Shown: piece by piece, positions 42,836 to 61,032 of the stretch
How the letters are laid out: the number at the start of each line of letters is the position of its first letter
How positions within the stretch are numbered: the first letter of the stretch is position 1
DNA from: Pseudomonas synxantha
Lineage (GTDB): Bacteria; Pseudomonadota; Gammaproteobacteria; Pseudomonadales; Pseudomonadaceae
DNA length: 64,000 bases
Assembly: GCF_900105675.1 (NCBI RefSeq)
Contig: NZ_LT629786.1
Coordinates: forward strand, 5,394,001-5,458,000
Reading direction: 5' to 3'
Position numbers and translations under genes: made by a program
The notes under the pieces: generated by a model
What the model was told of the DNA's origin: nothing
Seen by the model: only the letters and a program-made list of their open reading frames with translations
Databases searched by the model: none

Positions 42836-44941
42836 TCAGCCTTGTTTTTTGGATACAGTTTCAGCGATGTGCGCCGGAGCTGTGTTGTATTTTTTGAATT
42901 CCATAGAGTAGCTTGCGCGACCCTGGGACATGGAGCGAACGTCGGTCGCATAACCGAACATCTCACCCAACGGAACCTCAGCGCGAATCACTTTGCCGGA
43001 AACCGTGTCTTCCATACCCAAGATCATGCCGCGACGACGGTTAAGGTCGCCCATGACATCACCCATATAGTCTTCAGGTGTAACAACTTCTACCGCCATG
43101 ATTGGCTCAAGCAACTCACCACCGCCCTTCTGGGCCAGTTGCTTGGTTGCCATGGAGGCAGCCACCTTAAACGCCATCTCGTTGGAGTCGACGTCGTGGT
43201 AAGAACCGTCAAAAACGGTTGCTTTCAGGCCGATCAGCGGATAGCCGGCAACAACACCGTTCTTCATCTGCTCTTCGATACCCTTCTGGATAGCAGGGAT
43301 GTATTCCTTAGGAACAACACCACCTACTACTTCGTTCACGAATTGCAGACCTTCCTGACCTTCGTCAGCAGGGGCAAAACGGATCCAGCAGTGACCGAAC
43401 TGACCACGACCGCCGGACTGACGAACGAACTTGCCTTCGATTTCACAGTTCTTCGTGATGCGCTCACGATAGGAAACCTGAGGCTTACCGATGTTGGCTT
43501 CGACGTTGAACTCACGGCGCATCCGGTCAACCAGGATGTCCAGGTGAAGCTCGCCCATGCCCGAGATGATCGTTTGACCAGTCTCTTCATCAGTCTTGAC
43601 GCGGAAAGATGGATCTTCCTGAGCAAGCTTACCCAGAGCGATACCCATTTTTTCCTGGTCATCCTTGGTCTTAGGCTCTACGGCAACCGAAATAACCGGC
43701 TCCGGGAAGTCCATGCGAACCAGGATGATTGGCTTGTCAGCGTTGCACAAGGTTTCACCAGTGGTGACGTCCTTCATGCCGATCAAGGCCGCGATGTCAC
43801 CAGCGCGTACTTCCTTGATCTCTTCGCGGGCGTTTGCGTGCATTTGCACCATACGACCCACGCGCTCTTTCTTGCCTTTAACCGAGTTGATCACGCCGTC
43901 GCCGGAGTTCAACACGCCCGAGTAAACGCGGACGAAGGTCAAGGTACCCACGAATGGGTCAGTGGCAATTTTAAATGCCAGAGCGGAGAACGGTTCTGCG
44001 TCGTCTGCATGACGCTCCAGCTCGATGGTCTCGTCATCCGGGTCAGTACCCTTGATGGCAGGAATATCGATTGGTGCAGGCAGGTAGTCGATCACAGCAT
44101 CGAGAACCAGGGGAACACCCTTGTTCTTGAACGAGGAGCCGCAAACAGCCAGGACGATTTCACCAGCGATAGTACGCTGACGCAGAGCGGCCTTGATTTC
44201 CACGTTGGTGAGCTCTTCACCTTCGAGGTACTTGTTCATCAGCTCTTCATTGGCTTCGGCCGCAGCCTCAACCATGTTGTTGCGCCATTCGTCAGCCAGT
44301 TCCTGCAGCTCGGCAGGGATAGGCTTGCGAACAGGGACCATACCCTTGTCGGCATCGTTCCAGTAGACAGCTTCCATGGTCAGCAGATCGATCTGCCCCT
44401 GGAAGTTATCTTCGGAACCGATAGCCAACTGGATTGGCACCGGAGTGTGACCCAAGCGCTGCTTGATCTGACCGATCACGCGCAGGAAGTTCGCACCGGC
44501 ACGGTCCATCTTGTTTACGTAAACAAGGCGTGGAACGCCGTATTTGTTGGCTTGACGCCATACGGTTTCCGACTGCGGCTCAACACCCGAGGTACCGCAG
44601 AACACAACGACAGCGCCGTCGAGTACGCGCAGGGAACGCTCAACTTCAATAGTGAAGTCTACGTGGCCCGGGGTATCGATTACGTTGAAGCGGTGCTCAT
44701 CCTTGTACTGCTTCTCGGAACCTTTCCAGAAGGCGGTAATAGCAGCAGAAGTAATGGTAATACCACGCTCCTGCTCCTGAACCATCCAGTCTGTGGTCGC
44801 GGCGCCATCATGCACCTCGCCCATCTTGTGACTTTTGCCGGTGTAAAACAGTACGCGCTCGGTGGTGGTGGTTTTACCAGCATCCACGTGAGCAACGATA
44901 CCGATGTTACGGTAGCGGCTAATCGGAGTAGTACGAGCCAT
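42836..44941 (-). CDS. fusA: Elongation factor G
   Basis: 701 residues. GTPase motifs [40 protein letters not shown] and [10 protein letters not shown] are present, and the five-domain length is standard. It catalyses translocation and, with RRF, ribosome recycling. It lies between rpsG and tuf in the str operon. Confidence 0.98.
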   Translation of the reverse strand: MARTTPISRYRNIGIVAHVDAGKTTTTERVLFYTGKSHKMGEVHDGAATTDWMVQEQERGITITSAAITAFWKGSEKQYKDEHRFNVIDTPGHVDFTIEVERSLRVLDGAVVVFCGTSGVEPQSETVWRQANKYGVPRLVYVNKMDRAGANFLRVIGQIKQRLGHTPVPIQLAIGSEDNFQGQIDLLTMEAVYWNDADKGMVPVRKPIPAELQELADEWRNNMVEAAAEANEELMNKYLEGEELTNVEIKAALRQRTIAGEIVLAVCGSSFKNKGVPLVLDAVIDYLPAPIDIPAIKGTDPDDETIELERHADDAEPFSALAFKIATDPFVGTLTFVRVYSGVLNSGDGVINSVKGKKERVGRMVQMHANAREEIKEVRAGDIAALIGMKDVTTGETLCNADKPIILVRMDFPEPVISVAVEPKTKDDQEKMGIALGKLAQEDPSFRVKTDEETGQTIISGMGELHLDILVDRMRREFNVEANIGKPQVSYRERITKNCEIEGKFVRQSGGRGQFGHCWIRFAPADEGQEGLQFVNEVVGGVVPKEYIPAIQKGIEEQMKNGVVAGYPLIGLKATVFDGSYHDVDSNEMAFKVAASMATKQLAQKGGGELLEPIMAVEVVTPEDYMGDVMGDLNRRRGMILGMEDTVSGKVIRAEVPLGEMFGYATDVRSMSQGRASYSMEFKKYNTAPAHIAETVSKKQG

Positions 44942-44971
44942 AAAGCCCTCGCAAAATTAGTGAAGCTAAAA

Positions 44972-45560
<589 letters not shown>

Positions 45561-45932
45561 CTACTTAGGCTTTTTAGTACCGTACTTCGAACGACCCTGG
45601 TTACGACCTTTAACGCCGGAAGTATCCAAGGAGCCGCGTACGGTGTGGTAACGAACACCTGGCAAGTCTTTTACACGACCGCCGCGGATCAGTACCACGC
45701 TGTGCTCTTGCAGGTTGTGGCCTTCACCGCCGATGTACGAGGAAACCTCGAAACCATTGGTCAGACGCACACGGCATACTTTACGCAGTGCCGAGTTAGG
45801 TTTTTTCGGCGTGGTGGTATACACACGAGTGCATACGCCACGACGTTGCGGGCAGTTCTGCAGCGCAGGCACGTCGGATTTCTCGACGATACGCTTACGC
45901 GGCTGACGTACCAGCTGGTTGATAGTTGCCAT
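45561..45932 (-). CDS. rpsL: 30S ribosomal protein S12
   Basis: 123 residues: [20 protein letters not shown] at the start. Lys43 ([13 protein letters not shown]) and Lys88 ([13 protein letters not shown]) are wild type, so there is no streptomycin-resistance substitution. The Asp after RVK is the RimO methylthiolation site. First gene of the str operon. Confidence 0.98.
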   Translation of the reverse strand: MATINQLVRQPRKRIVEKSDVPALQNCPQRRGVCTRVYTTTPKKPNSALRKVCRVRLTNGFEVSSYIGGEGHNLQEHSVVLIRGGRVKDLPGVRYHTVRGSLDTSGVKGRNQGRSKYGTKKPK

Positions 45933-45985
45933 CTACTAGCTCCACTGTTGTCTTGCGACGCTATTGTCTTGCAAGAAAAGCAAAA

Positions 45986-46007
45986 TGGCAGGAACGAATT
46001 CCCGCCA
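45986..46007 (-). terminator. UUCG-capped terminator-like hairpin in the rpsL leader
   Basis: On the minus strand TGGCGGGAA pairs with TTCCTGCCA (9 bp, one G-T wobble) around TTCG, followed by TTTTGCTTTTCTTG. It lies 9-10 bases after the predicted str transcription start and 53 bases before the rpsL ATG. Confidence 0.65.
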
Positions 46008-46023
46008 AATTTAGGGGTACAAG

Positions 46024-46052
46024 AGTCTAAAGAGGATCTTGTCCCCAGTCAA
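46024..46052 (-). promoter_or_regulatory. Sigma-70 promoter of the str operon (rpsL)
   Basis: On the minus strand TTGACT and TAGACT are separated by exactly 17 bases. The predicted start lies near 46017, about 85 bases before the rpsL ATG. It lies in the 216-base gap after rpoC. Confidence 0.72.
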
Positions 46053-46148
46053 GGCAAGGCCCCGACCTCCCCTCTCGTCGAACCAGGGCAAAAATGCCTC
46101 GATCCGACGAATGGGACTGCCAGGGCCCAGACTTATCTACTGCAGAAC

Positions 46149-50348
<4,200 letters not shown>

Positions 50349-50412
50349 GGCCTTTCCTCCTGGCGGAGCAGAGAGCGGGCCAAACGGCTCCGCTCTCGAT
50401 TCGCGTCACGTG

Positions 50413-54486
<4,074 letters not shown>

Positions 54487-54705
54487 CAGCGTTCCCCAGC
54501 TTGGTCACCTGCTTGTTTGGCCCTCCCGACGGGAGCAGCCAGAAAATCTTGCAAACCCCATGGTTTGCACCACCGCATCGGGTGGCTACAGCGCGTTAAT
54601 GGCGGCGACCGAGTCGACAGCCAAGAACGGAAAAAGGCCGGTGGCAAGAGCCACCAGCCATCAGCCTTCAGCTTAACGCTTGGGCTGGAGACGCAAGGTC
54701 GATGC
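54487..54705. promoter_or_regulatory. rplL-rpoB intergenic region with several hairpins
   Basis: A 219-base gap without a gene. Besides the strong attenuator at 54630-54659, on the minus strand it can form GCAAACC-ATGG-GGTTTGC (54551-54568), CCACC...GGTGG and CTCCC-GT-CGGGAG stems. In E. coli the same gap holds an attenuator and an RNase III site. Confidence 0.6.
54630..54659 (-). terminator. Attenuator between rplL and rpoB
   Basis: On the minus strand GGCTGGTGGC pairs with GCCACCGGCC (10 bp, one wobble) around TCTT, followed by TTTTTCC. It lies 47 bases past the rplL stop. It should pass only part of the transcripts into rpoBC, as its E. coli counterpart does. Confidence 0.8.
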
Positions 54706-55071
54706 TTACTTCAGCTCGACTTTAGCGCCTGCTTCTTCCAGAGTAGCTTTGGCTTTGTCAGCAGCGTCTTTCGACACAGCTTCCAGAACCTGGGCAGGAG
54801 CGCCGTCAACTACAGCCTTGGCTTCTTTCAAGCCCAGACCGGTCAGTTCACGTACTGCCTTGATCACGTTTACTTTCTTCTCGCCAGCTTCCAGCAGCAT
54901 GACGTTGAATTCGGTTTGCTCTTCAGCAGCAACAGCAGCAACAGCTGGGCCAGCGGAAGCAGCGGCAGCGGAAACGCCGAATTTTTCTTCGAAAGCTTTG
55001 ATCAGCTCAACAACCTGCAGAACCGACATTTCAGCTACGGCGTTGAGGATATCGTCTTGGGAGATAGACAT
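54706..55071 (-). CDS. rplL: 50S ribosomal protein L7/L12
   Basis: 121 residues. N-terminal dimerisation domain [20 protein letters not shown], an Ala-rich hinge (about 38-52: [17 protein letters not shown]) and the factor-binding C-domain with [24 protein letters not shown]. It forms the stalk that recruits EF-Tu and EF-G. It follows rplJ by 78 bases. Confidence 0.98.
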   Translation of the reverse strand: MSISQDDILNAVAEMSVLQVVELIKAFEEKFGVSAAAASAGPAVAAVAAEEQTEFNVMLLEAGEKKVNVIKAVRELTGLGLKEAKAVVDGAPAQVLEAVSKDAADKAKATLEEAGAKVELK

Positions 55072-55149
55072 TGCTGTATTTCCTGAATTGGGGGACGGCC
55101 TACGCGGCCATCGAAATAAACAAAAATACGCGAGAGAGGTTGCTCAGCC

Positions 55150-55650
55150 TTAGGCTGCGGCAGCTTCTTTTTGCTCGCGAACTGCAGCCAGAGTACGAGC
55201 CAGCTTGCTGGTAGCGCCTTGAATCACGCTCATCAGCTGCGAAATGGCTTCGTCGCGGGTCGGCAGTGTTGCCAGTACGTCGATTTGGTTAGCTGCGAGG
55301 AACTTGCCCTCGAACGCAGCTGCCTTGATCTCGAACTTATCCTGACTCTTGGCGAATTCCTTGAACAAACGGGCAGCAGCGCCTGGATGATCCTTGGAGA
55401 ACGCAATCAGAGTCGGGCCAGTGAACACGTCGTTGAGAACACTGTATTCAGTGTCAGCAACAGCGCGCTTGAGCAGGGTGTTACGTACAACACGTACGTA
55501 TACGCCAGCTTCACGAGCCTCTTTACGGAGTCCGGTCATAGCGCCTACTGTCACACCACGGGCATCAGCCACGACAGCGGACAGAGCAGCTTTGGCAGCC
55601 TCGTTGACTTCAGCGACGATGGCCTTCTTGTCTTCGAGATTAATTGCCAC
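55150..55650 (-). CDS. rplJ: 50S ribosomal protein L10
   Basis: 166 residues: [20 protein letters not shown] at the start, the [12 protein letters not shown] signature and a C-terminal helix that binds L7/L12 dimers. L10 with L12 represses its own translation from the leader upstream. Only gene pair rplJ-rplL follows that leader. Confidence 0.98.
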   Translation of the reverse strand: MAINLEDKKAIVAEVNEAAKAALSAVVADARGVTVGAMTGLRKEAREAGVYVRVVRNTLLKRAVADTEYSVLNDVFTGPTLIAFSKDHPGAAARLFKEFAKSQDKFEIKAAAFEGKFLAANQIDVLATLPTRDEAISQLMSVIQGATSKLARTLAAVREQKEAAAA

Positions 55651-55849
55651 GGGTTTAACTCCTGCTTGTTACCGTTTCATCTGGCCGGAGCCGGATGTCG
55701 TTTTGGTGTCTGATTCGGTAAGGAACCGGGAGCACCATCTGCGTAGGCTTGTTGGTTTAAGACTTGCGTCGCCTACGGTCTTGGATAGCCCCCGCCAGGC
55801 AGGGACCCCAATCTTTCAATTGGCGCAATCGCTTGCGCCAACTTGTGTC
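55651..55849 (-). promoter_or_regulatory. Putative L10 leader (rplA-rplJ gap)
   Basis: A 199-base gap at the position of the L10(L12)4 autoregulatory leader. On the minus strand CGTAGGC (55777-55771) pairs with GCCTACG (55748-55742) around a loop containing GACGCAAGTCTTAAACC; the same leader has a kink-turn architecture in other bacteria. The assignment is by position and this stem. Confidence 0.55.
55820..55841 (-). repeat. Perfect hairpin just after rplA
   Basis: TTGGCGCAA and TTGCGCCAA form a 9-bp stem with a GCGA (GNRA-type) tetraloop on the minus strand, 9 bases past the rplA stop. No U-run follows, so it looks more like an mRNA-stabilising or processing stem than a terminator. Confidence 0.65.
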
Positions 55850-56545
55850 TTATACGTCCAGCGAGCCTTGGTCGATGACCAAGCCTGGGCCCATAGTGGT
55901 GCTCAGGGTAACGCGCTTGACATAGATACCTTTCGAGGAAGCCGGCTTGATACGCTTCAGATCAGCGATCAGGGCTTCAACGTTTTCCTTCAGCTTGACG
56001 GCATCGAAGCCGACTTTGCCAACGGAGGTGTGAATGATGCCGTTTTTGTCGGTGCGATAACGAACCTGACCAGCCTTGGCGTTTTTAACCGCGGTAGCTA
56101 CGTCTGGCGTTACGGTACCGACCTTAGGGTTAGGCATCAGACCACGTGGGCCGAGGATCTGACCCAACTGACCTACTACGCGCATTGCATCCGGGGAGGC
56201 AATAACTACGTCGTAGTTCAGGTCGCCGCCTTTCATTTCGGCGGCCAGGTCGTCCATGCCAACGCGATCAGCGCCAGCTGCCAGAGCAGCTTCAGCTGCC
56301 GGGCCCTGGGTGAAGACGGCAACACGTACAGTCTTGCCAGTACCGTGTGGCAGCACAGTAGCGCTACGAACGACCTGGTCAGATTTACGTGGGTCAACAC
56401 CCAGGTTTACAGCAACGTCAACAGACTCGCTGAACTTGACAGTCGACAGCTCGGTCAGCAGGGCAGCAGCGTCTACAAAGTTGTAGGACTTGCCTGCTTC
56501 GATCTTGCCGGCGATAGCCTTTTGGCGCTTGGTCAGCTTAGCCAT
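55850..56545 (-). CDS. rplA: 50S ribosomal protein L1
   Basis: 231 residues: [20 protein letters not shown] at the start and [36 protein letters not shown] in the middle. It forms the mobile L1 stalk and, in E. coli, represses the rplKA mRNA. Its ATG overlaps the rplK stop (TAATG). Confidence 0.98.
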   Translation of the reverse strand: MAKLTKRQKAIAGKIEAGKSYNFVDAAALLTELSTVKFSESVDVAVNLGVDPRKSDQVVRSATVLPHGTGKTVRVAVFTQGPAAEAALAAGADRVGMDDLAAEMKGGDLNYDVVIASPDAMRVVGQLGQILGPRGLMPNPKVGTVTPDVATAVKNAKAGQVRYRTDKNGIIHTSVGKVGFDAVKLKENVEALIADLKRIKPASSKGIYVKRVTLSTTMGPGLVIDQGSLDV

Positions 56546-56976
56546 TACACACCCTCCACGTTAAGGCCCATGCTACGAGCAGAACCGGCGATGGTACGCA
56601 CGGCTGCATCCATATCAGCTGCAGTCAGATCCGCGTTTTTGGTTTTCGCGATTTCTTCCAGCTGAGCACGAGTTACGGTGCCAACCTTAACGGTGTTAGG
56701 ACGAGCGGAACCGCTAGTCAGACCAGCAGCCTTCTTCAACAGAACCGAAGCCGGGGTCGACTTGGTTTCGAAAGTGAAGCTACGATCGCTGTATACAGTG
56801 ATGATCACAGGAGTCGGCAGACCTGGCTCAAGACCCTGAGTACGGGCGTTGAAGGCCTTGCAGAATTCCATGATGTTCACGCCGTGTTGACCCAGAGCTG
56901 GACCGACGGGTGGACTTGGGTTGGCCTGAGCGGCCTTCACTTGCAGCTTGATGTAAGCGGTAATCTTCTTGGCCAT
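56545..56976 (-). CDS. rplK: 50S ribosomal protein L11
   Basis: 143 residues from [40 protein letters not shown], the thiostrepton-site Pro pair included. The start is set by family; an in-frame ATG 12 bases upstream is less likely. It lies in the GTPase-associated centre. A hairpin separates it from nusG. Confidence 0.98.
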   Translation of the reverse strand: MAKKITAYIKLQVKAAQANPSPPVGPALGQHGVNIMEFCKAFNARTQGLEPGLPTPVIITVYSDRSFTFETKSTPASVLLKKAAGLTSGSARPNTVKVGTVTRAQLEEIAKTKNADLTAADMDAAVRTIAGSARSMGLNVEGV

Positions 56977-57051
56977 GAGGCACTCCAATTACGGGTTCAA
57001 ACGCCTCAAAAGGCTCCCCGGTTACTTGCGCGTTTATCCCAGTGACGACAA

Positions 57052-57078
57052 AACCCCACAGCCTAAGGCTGCGGGGTT
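57052..57078 (-). terminator. Hairpin between nusG and rplK
   Basis: On the minus strand AACCCCGCAGCC pairs with GGCTGTGGGGTT (12 bp, one wobble) around a 3-base loop, followed only by TTTGTCG. A strong stem with a short U-run: a weak terminator or attenuator 16 bases past nusG. Confidence 0.6.
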
Positions 57079-57093
57079 GGGATACTTGCTCAG

Positions 57094-57627
57094 CTAGACC
57101 TTCTCGACCTGGCTGAACTCCAACTCTACCGGAGTAGAGCGACCGAAAATGAGCACTGCCACCTGGATCCGGCTCTTTTCGTAGTTAACTTCTTCGACGG
57201 TGCCATTGAAATCAGCAAATGGGCCATCAGTCACACGAACAACCTCACCCGGCTCGAACAACGTCTTCGGCTTGGGCTTGTCGCTACCATCAGCAACGCG
57301 ACGCAGAATTGCTTCCGCCTCTTTGTCGGTGATCGGAGCAGGTTTATCAGCAGTACCGCCAATGAAACCCATGACACGAGGAGTGTCCTTGACCAAGTGC
57401 CAAGTACCTTCATTCATGTCCATCTGAACCAGCACGTAGCCAGGGAAGAACTTGCGTTCGCTTTTGCGCTTCTGGCCATTGCGCATTTCAACCACTTCTT
57501 CAGTGGGGACCAGAATCTCGCCGAAGCCATCTTCCATGCCTGCAAGCTTTACGCGCTCTAGCAAAGAGCGCATAACATGCTTCTCGTAACCCGAGTAAGC
57601 ATGCACAACGTACCAACGCTTAGCCAC
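57094..57627 (-). CDS. nusG: Transcription termination/antitermination factor NusG
   Basis: 177 residues. NGN domain [22 protein letters not shown] and the C-terminal KOW domain [35 protein letters not shown]. It links RNA polymerase to Rho or to the ribosome via S10. Nine bases after secE. Confidence 0.98.
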   Translation of the reverse strand: MAKRWYVVHAYSGYEKHVMRSLLERVKLAGMEDGFGEILVPTEEVVEMRNGQKRKSERKFFPGYVLVQMDMNEGTWHLVKDTPRVMGFIGGTADKPAPITDKEAEAILRRVADGSDKPKPKTLFEPGEVVRVTDGPFADFNGTVEEVNYEKSRIQVAVLIFGRSTPVELEFSQVEKV

Positions 57628-57636
57628 GGGACACCC

Positions 57637-58005
57637 TTAGCCAACAATCAAGGAAACAAGCCAGCCGAGCAGGGAATCAAGCCCCCACAACAGCAACGCC
57701 ATAACCAGAACAACAGCCACGACAATCAATGTGGTCTGCGTGGTTTCTTGGCGAGTCGGCCAAACGACTTTACGTATTTCGGTGCGAGCTTCCTTTACCA
57801 GGACCGCGAAAGACTTGCCTTTGGCAGTCTGCAGGCCTACAAAGGCAGCTACAGCAGCAAGGGCGAGCAAAGCGAGCACACGGTACAGGATCGGCGAAGC
57901 AGAATAGTACTGATTGCCAACAACGCCTACGACCACCAAGGCGACTACAGCGAGCCACTTGACCAGATCGAAACGAGAGCTTTGAGCTTCAGCCTTAGGA
58001 GTCAT
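57637..58005 (-). CDS. secE: Protein translocase subunit SecE
   Basis: 122 residues, the three-helix type of gammaproteobacteria. Helices lie near residues 16-34, 38-58 and 93-120; the conserved amphipathic KEARTEIRKVVWPTRQETTQTTLIVV segment precedes the last. It clamps SecY. It lies between tRNA-Trp (45 bases) and nusG. Confidence 0.97.
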   Translation of the reverse strand: MTPKAEAQSSRFDLVKWLAVVALVVVGVVGNQYYSASPILYRVLALLALAAVAAFVGLQTAKGKSFAVLVKEARTEIRKVVWPTRQETTQTTLIVVAVVLVMALLLWGLDSLLGWLVSLIVG

Positions 58006-58050
58006 CTATGAAGATCCTGTGAAAAGAAAGCCAGACACACCACGTGAATC

Positions 58051-58126
58051 TGGCAGGTCAGGAGGGAATCGAACCCCCAACCTACGGTTTTGGAGACCGT
58101 CGCTCTGCCAATTGAGCTACTGACCT
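58051..58126 (-). tRNA. tRNA-Trp (anticodon CCA)
   Basis: 76 bases with the CCA end encoded. The acceptor AGGTCAG pairs with CTGACCT; the anticodon loop reads CTCCAAA; T-arm GGTTCGATTC. It precedes secE in the same direction and likely shares its transcript. Confidence 0.97.
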
Positions 58127-58135
58127 AAAACAAAA

Positions 58136-58161
58136 TCAGGCCGACCATTATGCAGGCCTGA
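58136..58161 (-). repeat. Hairpin overlapping the tRNA-Trp promoter region
   Basis: TCAGGCC and GGCCTGA form a 7-bp stem with a 12-base loop, followed on the minus strand by TTTTGTTTT just before tRNA-Trp. Because the -10 of the candidate promoter lies in the loop, it may end upstream transcription rather than act in the Trp transcript. Confidence 0.5.
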
Positions 58162-58175
58162 AAAAGACTTTACAA
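58147..58175 (-). promoter_or_regulatory. Candidate sigma-70 promoter for tRNA-Trp-secE-nusG
   Basis: On the minus strand TTGTAA and CATAAT are separated by exactly 17 bases, followed by the G/C-rich discriminator GGTCGGCC. It would start transcription about 15 bases before tRNA-Trp. Confidence 0.55.
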
Positions 58176-58251
58176 CAACCAACCCCAACAGACTTGAAAT
58201 CATCCGACAACCAAAGCCAGACACAACACGAAACAAGCCGAGGCAGCTGTT

Positions 58252-58283
58252 AAAACAAAGGCAGATATTTTCATATCTGCCTT
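58252..58283 (-). terminator. Terminator after tRNA-Thr
   Basis: On the minus strand AAGGCAGATAT pairs with ATATCTGCCTT (11 bp) around GAAA, followed by TGTTTT. It ends the tRNA-Tyr-Gly-Thr transcript 7 bases past tRNA-Thr, at the point where tufB follows in other pseudomonads. Confidence 0.75.
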
Positions 58284-58289
58284 GTTATA

Positions 58290-58365
58290 TGGAGCTCTTG
58301 AGCGGATTTGAACCGCTGACCTCACCCTTACCAAGGGTGTGCTCTACCAACTGAGCTACAAGAGC
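58290..58365 (-). tRNA. tRNA-Thr (anticodon GGT)
   Basis: 76 bases with encoded CCA. Acceptor GCTCTTG pairs with CAAGAGC; the anticodon loop reads TTGGTAA. Third tRNA of the Tyr-Gly-Thr transcript. Confidence 0.97.
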
Positions 58366-58391
58366 AAAACACCGTGCACAACCTGCAAACT

Positions 58392-58465
<74 letters not shown>

Positions 58466-58488
58466 GGAGCTTGCAGCTCACGCTAAAA

Positions 58489-58573
<85 letters not shown>

Positions 58574-58586
58574 TAAGCGAGCCGGC

Positions 58587-58614
58587 ATTCTACATCACGC
58601 CGGCCTTCTGTCAA
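58587..58614 (-). promoter_or_regulatory. Sigma-70 promoter of the tRNA-Tyr-Gly-Thr operon
   Basis: On the minus strand TTGACA and TAGAAT are separated by 16 bases, followed by the discriminator GCCGGC. The predicted start lies about 7 bases before the mature tRNA-Tyr end. The promoter also contains the symmetric GCCGGC/GGCCGGCG pair. Confidence 0.8.
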
Positions 58615-58656
58615 GCATTTTCTCATTAAAAATATGAGGTTAGCTGCGTTGACCTT

Positions 58657-58697
58657 CGCTTCGCTATGTAGCCCTTAAAGGTCTTCACTGCGAAGCG
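58657..58697. repeat. Inverted repeat after the SPOR-domain gene
   Basis: CGCTTCGC (58657-58664) and GCGAAGCG (58690-58697) flank an inner CCTTAAAGG-type palindrome. It lies 19 bases past the SPOR gene stop; no U-run follows on the minus strand, so termination is uncertain. Confidence 0.5.
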
Positions 58698-58715
58698 GGC
58701 GCCATTCTATGCAAA

Positions 58716-59162
58716 CTATTCGAGAGTTGCAATGCCTTCGCACAGCATTATTTTATGTTTTAACTCATTGAATTCCTTAGCAAGGTTTTCAAACGGCAGA
58801 TCATCAGCCAGGCGCCGGCTTTCAGGGGCTACACGCAACCAGTAACCCGAGGCATCAGGCGCACTCAACAATTGAACCTTGACCTTTATATCCAGGCTCG
58901 TCAGTCGCTGCTCGACAGATAGGGCTTGGCGCCGATCAGAGAAACCACCGATGTATAGACAGGTATTTTGCCCATCAGATGGCTTTATTCGATCACGCCG
59001 AGCCATCCCATCTGCAGATTCACTCAAGAGCCGAATGTCTTGCTGCGCTCCACGATAAAGACTCAAAGGCGTGACATCCTTGGCACGCAACGGAGCTTCT
59101 TGCTGATGCCAGACGTAATAGAAAGCATTGAGGACAAGTAAAAGCAAAAACAGCCAACGCAT
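58716..59162 (-). CDS. SPOR-domain membrane protein
   Basis: 148 residues from MRWLFLLLLVLNAFYYVWHQ, a single N-terminal membrane anchor. The C-terminal half (about 72-145) fits a SPOR domain: NTCLYIGGFSDRRQALSVEQRLTSLDIKVKVQLL and GYWLRVAPESRR. SPOR domains bind denuded septal peptidoglycan. GAGGTGA precedes the ATG at 59162; the frame continues upstream into coaX but without similarity. The order birA-coaX-SPOR recalls PA4280-PA4278. Confidence 0.85.
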   Translation of the reverse strand: MRWLFLLLLVLNAFYYVWHQQEAPLRAKDVTPLSLYRGAQQDIRLLSESADGMARRDRIKPSDGQNTCLYIGGFSDRRQALSVEQRLTSLDIKVKVQLLSAPDASGYWLRVAPESRRLADDLPFENLAKEFNELKHKIMLCEGIATLE

Positions 59163-59169
59163 AATCACC

Positions 59170-59919
59170 TCAAGACAAAGGACATGCCATCGCCAGACCA
59201 ACAAATACAAGGTCCGGAACCAGCTGAGCCTGGGGCGCAGCATCCGAGACCAACTCAGCATCCCCCCCTGTCAGGAAGACGGTGAAATCGTCACCCCAGT
59301 AGCTTCGCGCCAACTCAAGCTGGGTCAGCACAAACCCTCTAAGCATAAGCGTACAGCCTCGCTCGACGGCCTCCACGGTGGTCCGCCCCGGAGAGAGGTG
59401 CTCCAGAGCCCTCTCAGCCGCCGCGTCGCCATAACGTATCTTGCGCGTATGGGTACGCAGCTGATTGCGCATGAGGGGCATGCCTGGGCAAATAAACCCT
59501 CCCAGGTGCTCACCATCTGAACTGATAAAATCTGCGGTCGCCGCGGTGCCAAAATCGAGCACCAGGCATGCACCTGACGCCAATTTGAATGCCCCGAGCA
59601 TCGCCAACCAACGATCAAGCCCGAGACGCTCGAAATCTTCGTAGCCGTTGCGCACCCCAGCCATTTCCCGCGCAGGGCCGGCACATGAAACGGTAACGCC
59701 AAATGCATCCACCAACGCAGCTACCAGCTTGTCGGTTTCTTCAAGCGCACGAACACTGACTAATCGGCAACGCGTAAGCAGAAGATCGGGAAGAGCCACC
59801 AAGCTGTCAATCAATGATGCATCCGAACCTGCTATGCCTTCCGCGCATGCGCTTGCCTCACTCGACTCAAGTACACGCCATTTAATGAAGCTGTTTCCAC
59901 AGTCGAGCTCAAGAATCAT
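59170..59919 (-). CDS. coaX: Type III pantothenate kinase
   Basis: 249 residues. Phosphate motif [15 protein letters not shown] at the N-terminus, then [15 protein letters not shown] and [15 protein letters not shown], with [12 protein letters not shown] near the end. It makes 4-phosphopantothenate, the first step of CoA synthesis. Its ATG overlaps the birA stop (GTG one codon upstream is an alternative), so the two genes are coupled. The GDAEL motif is complete. Confidence 0.94.
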   Translation of the reverse strand: MILELDCGNSFIKWRVLESSEASACAEGIAGSDASLIDSLVALPDLLLTRCRLVSVRALEETDKLVAALVDAFGVTVSCAGPAREMAGVRNGYEDFERLGLDRWLAMLGAFKLASGACLVLDFGTAATADFISSDGEHLGGFICPGMPLMRNQLRTHTRKIRYGDAAAERALEHLSPGRTTVEAVERGCTLMLRGFVLTQLELARSYWGDDFTVFLTGGDAELVSDAAPQAQLVPDLVFVGLAMACPLS

Positions 59920-60868
59920 CACGCAACCTCAGGCTTAGCTCACCGCCGCTATATATTTTCTCAACTCCATCGACATTCAAACGCAAGGCGCCCTGACGAT
60001 CCACGCCCAGTACCACCCCCTCAATCCGGTTGGTGCCGGCAATGAGAGATACAGGCCTGGCCTGCCACAAGTGATGCTGCTCCCACTCTTCTTGCAATCC
60101 GGCAAAACCAGTAGCCTTATGGCGATCAAGATAGACTTGCAGCTGTCCTCCCAGGCGCGCCACCAGGTGGTTGCGGTCAATAGAGGTTCCAGTCTCAAGC
60201 TGCATCGACGTCCACTGTTGATCGACCTCAACAGCCTTCTGCATATTCACATTGATACCGATGCCAAGCACAACGTGACAGATGTCTCCAGGATCCCCGA
60301 CTAGCTCGAGCAAGATGCCAGAAATTTTCTTGCTCCCAACCAAGACGTCGTTTGGCCACTTCAAAGCCGCACCCTGGACCCCCGACTCGCGCAAAGCCCG
60401 CATGACAGCCAACCCCACTACGAGGCTCAACCCCTCCAACTGTCGCAAGCCGCCTTCGATGCGCAACACGAGACTGTAATAAAGATTTTGCGCATATGGA
60501 CTGACCCATTTTCGGCCACGCCTCCCCCTTCCAGCCGTTTGTTGTTCTGCCAAGACAACAAAGGGTGGCACGCAGCCCGACTCCACAAGACGCAAAGCCT
60601 CGGCATTGGTGGAATCAACGGAATCGTAAATGTGAACCGGCCAGGCTGGAGAACCCGCCTCCAGAGAAATGTCCTCTGCATTCAAAAACACCAGCGGCGC
60701 AGCCAATTGATACCCACGGCCACGGACCTTATGAATAGGCAGGTTCATCTCGGCTTCAAGATGCTGGAGCTGCTTCCACACAGCACTTCGACTAATTCCC
60801 AGGGCAGCGCCAAGCGCCTCTCCAGAATGGAATCGACCATCTTTCAGAAGTTTCAACAACATCAGCAT
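59909..60868 (-). CDS. birA: Biotin operon repressor / biotin-protein ligase
   Basis: 319 residues. An N-terminal winged helix ([20 protein letters not shown], residues 17-36) marks the bifunctional form. The ligase core has [10 protein letters not shown], the [15 protein letters not shown] biotinyl-AMP loop, and [22 protein letters not shown]-terminal SH3-like domain ends the protein. It biotinylates BCCP and may repress bio genes. It overlaps coaX. Confidence 0.95.
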   Translation of the reverse strand: MLMLLKLLKDGRFHSGEALGAALGISRSAVWKQLQHLEAEMNLPIHKVRGRGYQLAAPLVFLNAEDISLEAGSPAWPVHIYDSVDSTNAEALRLVESGCVPPFVVLAEQQTAGRGRRGRKWVSPYAQNLYYSLVLRIEGGLRQLEGLSLVVGLAVMRALRESGVQGAALKWPNDVLVGSKKISGILLELVGDPGDICHVVLGIGINVNMQKAVEVDQQWTSMQLETGTSIDRNHLVARLGGQLQVYLDRHKATGFAGLQEEWEQHHLWQARPVSLIAGTNRIEGVVLGVDRQGALRLNVDGVEKIYSGGELSLRLRDDS

Positions 60869-60986
60869 GCAGGTATCGCCTCACAATGAGGCACGCATGA
60901 TAGCCATGCATAGAGTCATTGCATAGAAAGCCCGTTCGTTAGCACTCAAGGCATAAGCGATATTTCTTAGATTTTCCGAGCGCCCA
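60869..60986. other. Gap between the rRNA terminator and birA
   Basis: A 118-base non-coding stretch that must contain the birA promoter. On the minus strand it holds A/T-rich segments, but I cannot assign a promoter or regulator site with confidence. Confidence 0.4.
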
Positions 60987-61021
60987 AAACAAAACCCCAA
61001 CTGCTTTCGCAATTGGGGTTT
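60987..61021 (-). terminator. Terminator of the rRNA operon
   Basis: On the minus strand AAACCCCAATTGC pairs with GCAGTTGGGGTTT (13 bp, one wobble) around GAAA, followed by TTGTTTTGGG. It lies about 12 bases past the 5S gene. Confidence 0.88.
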
Positions 61022-61032
61022 CGGAATTTAAT

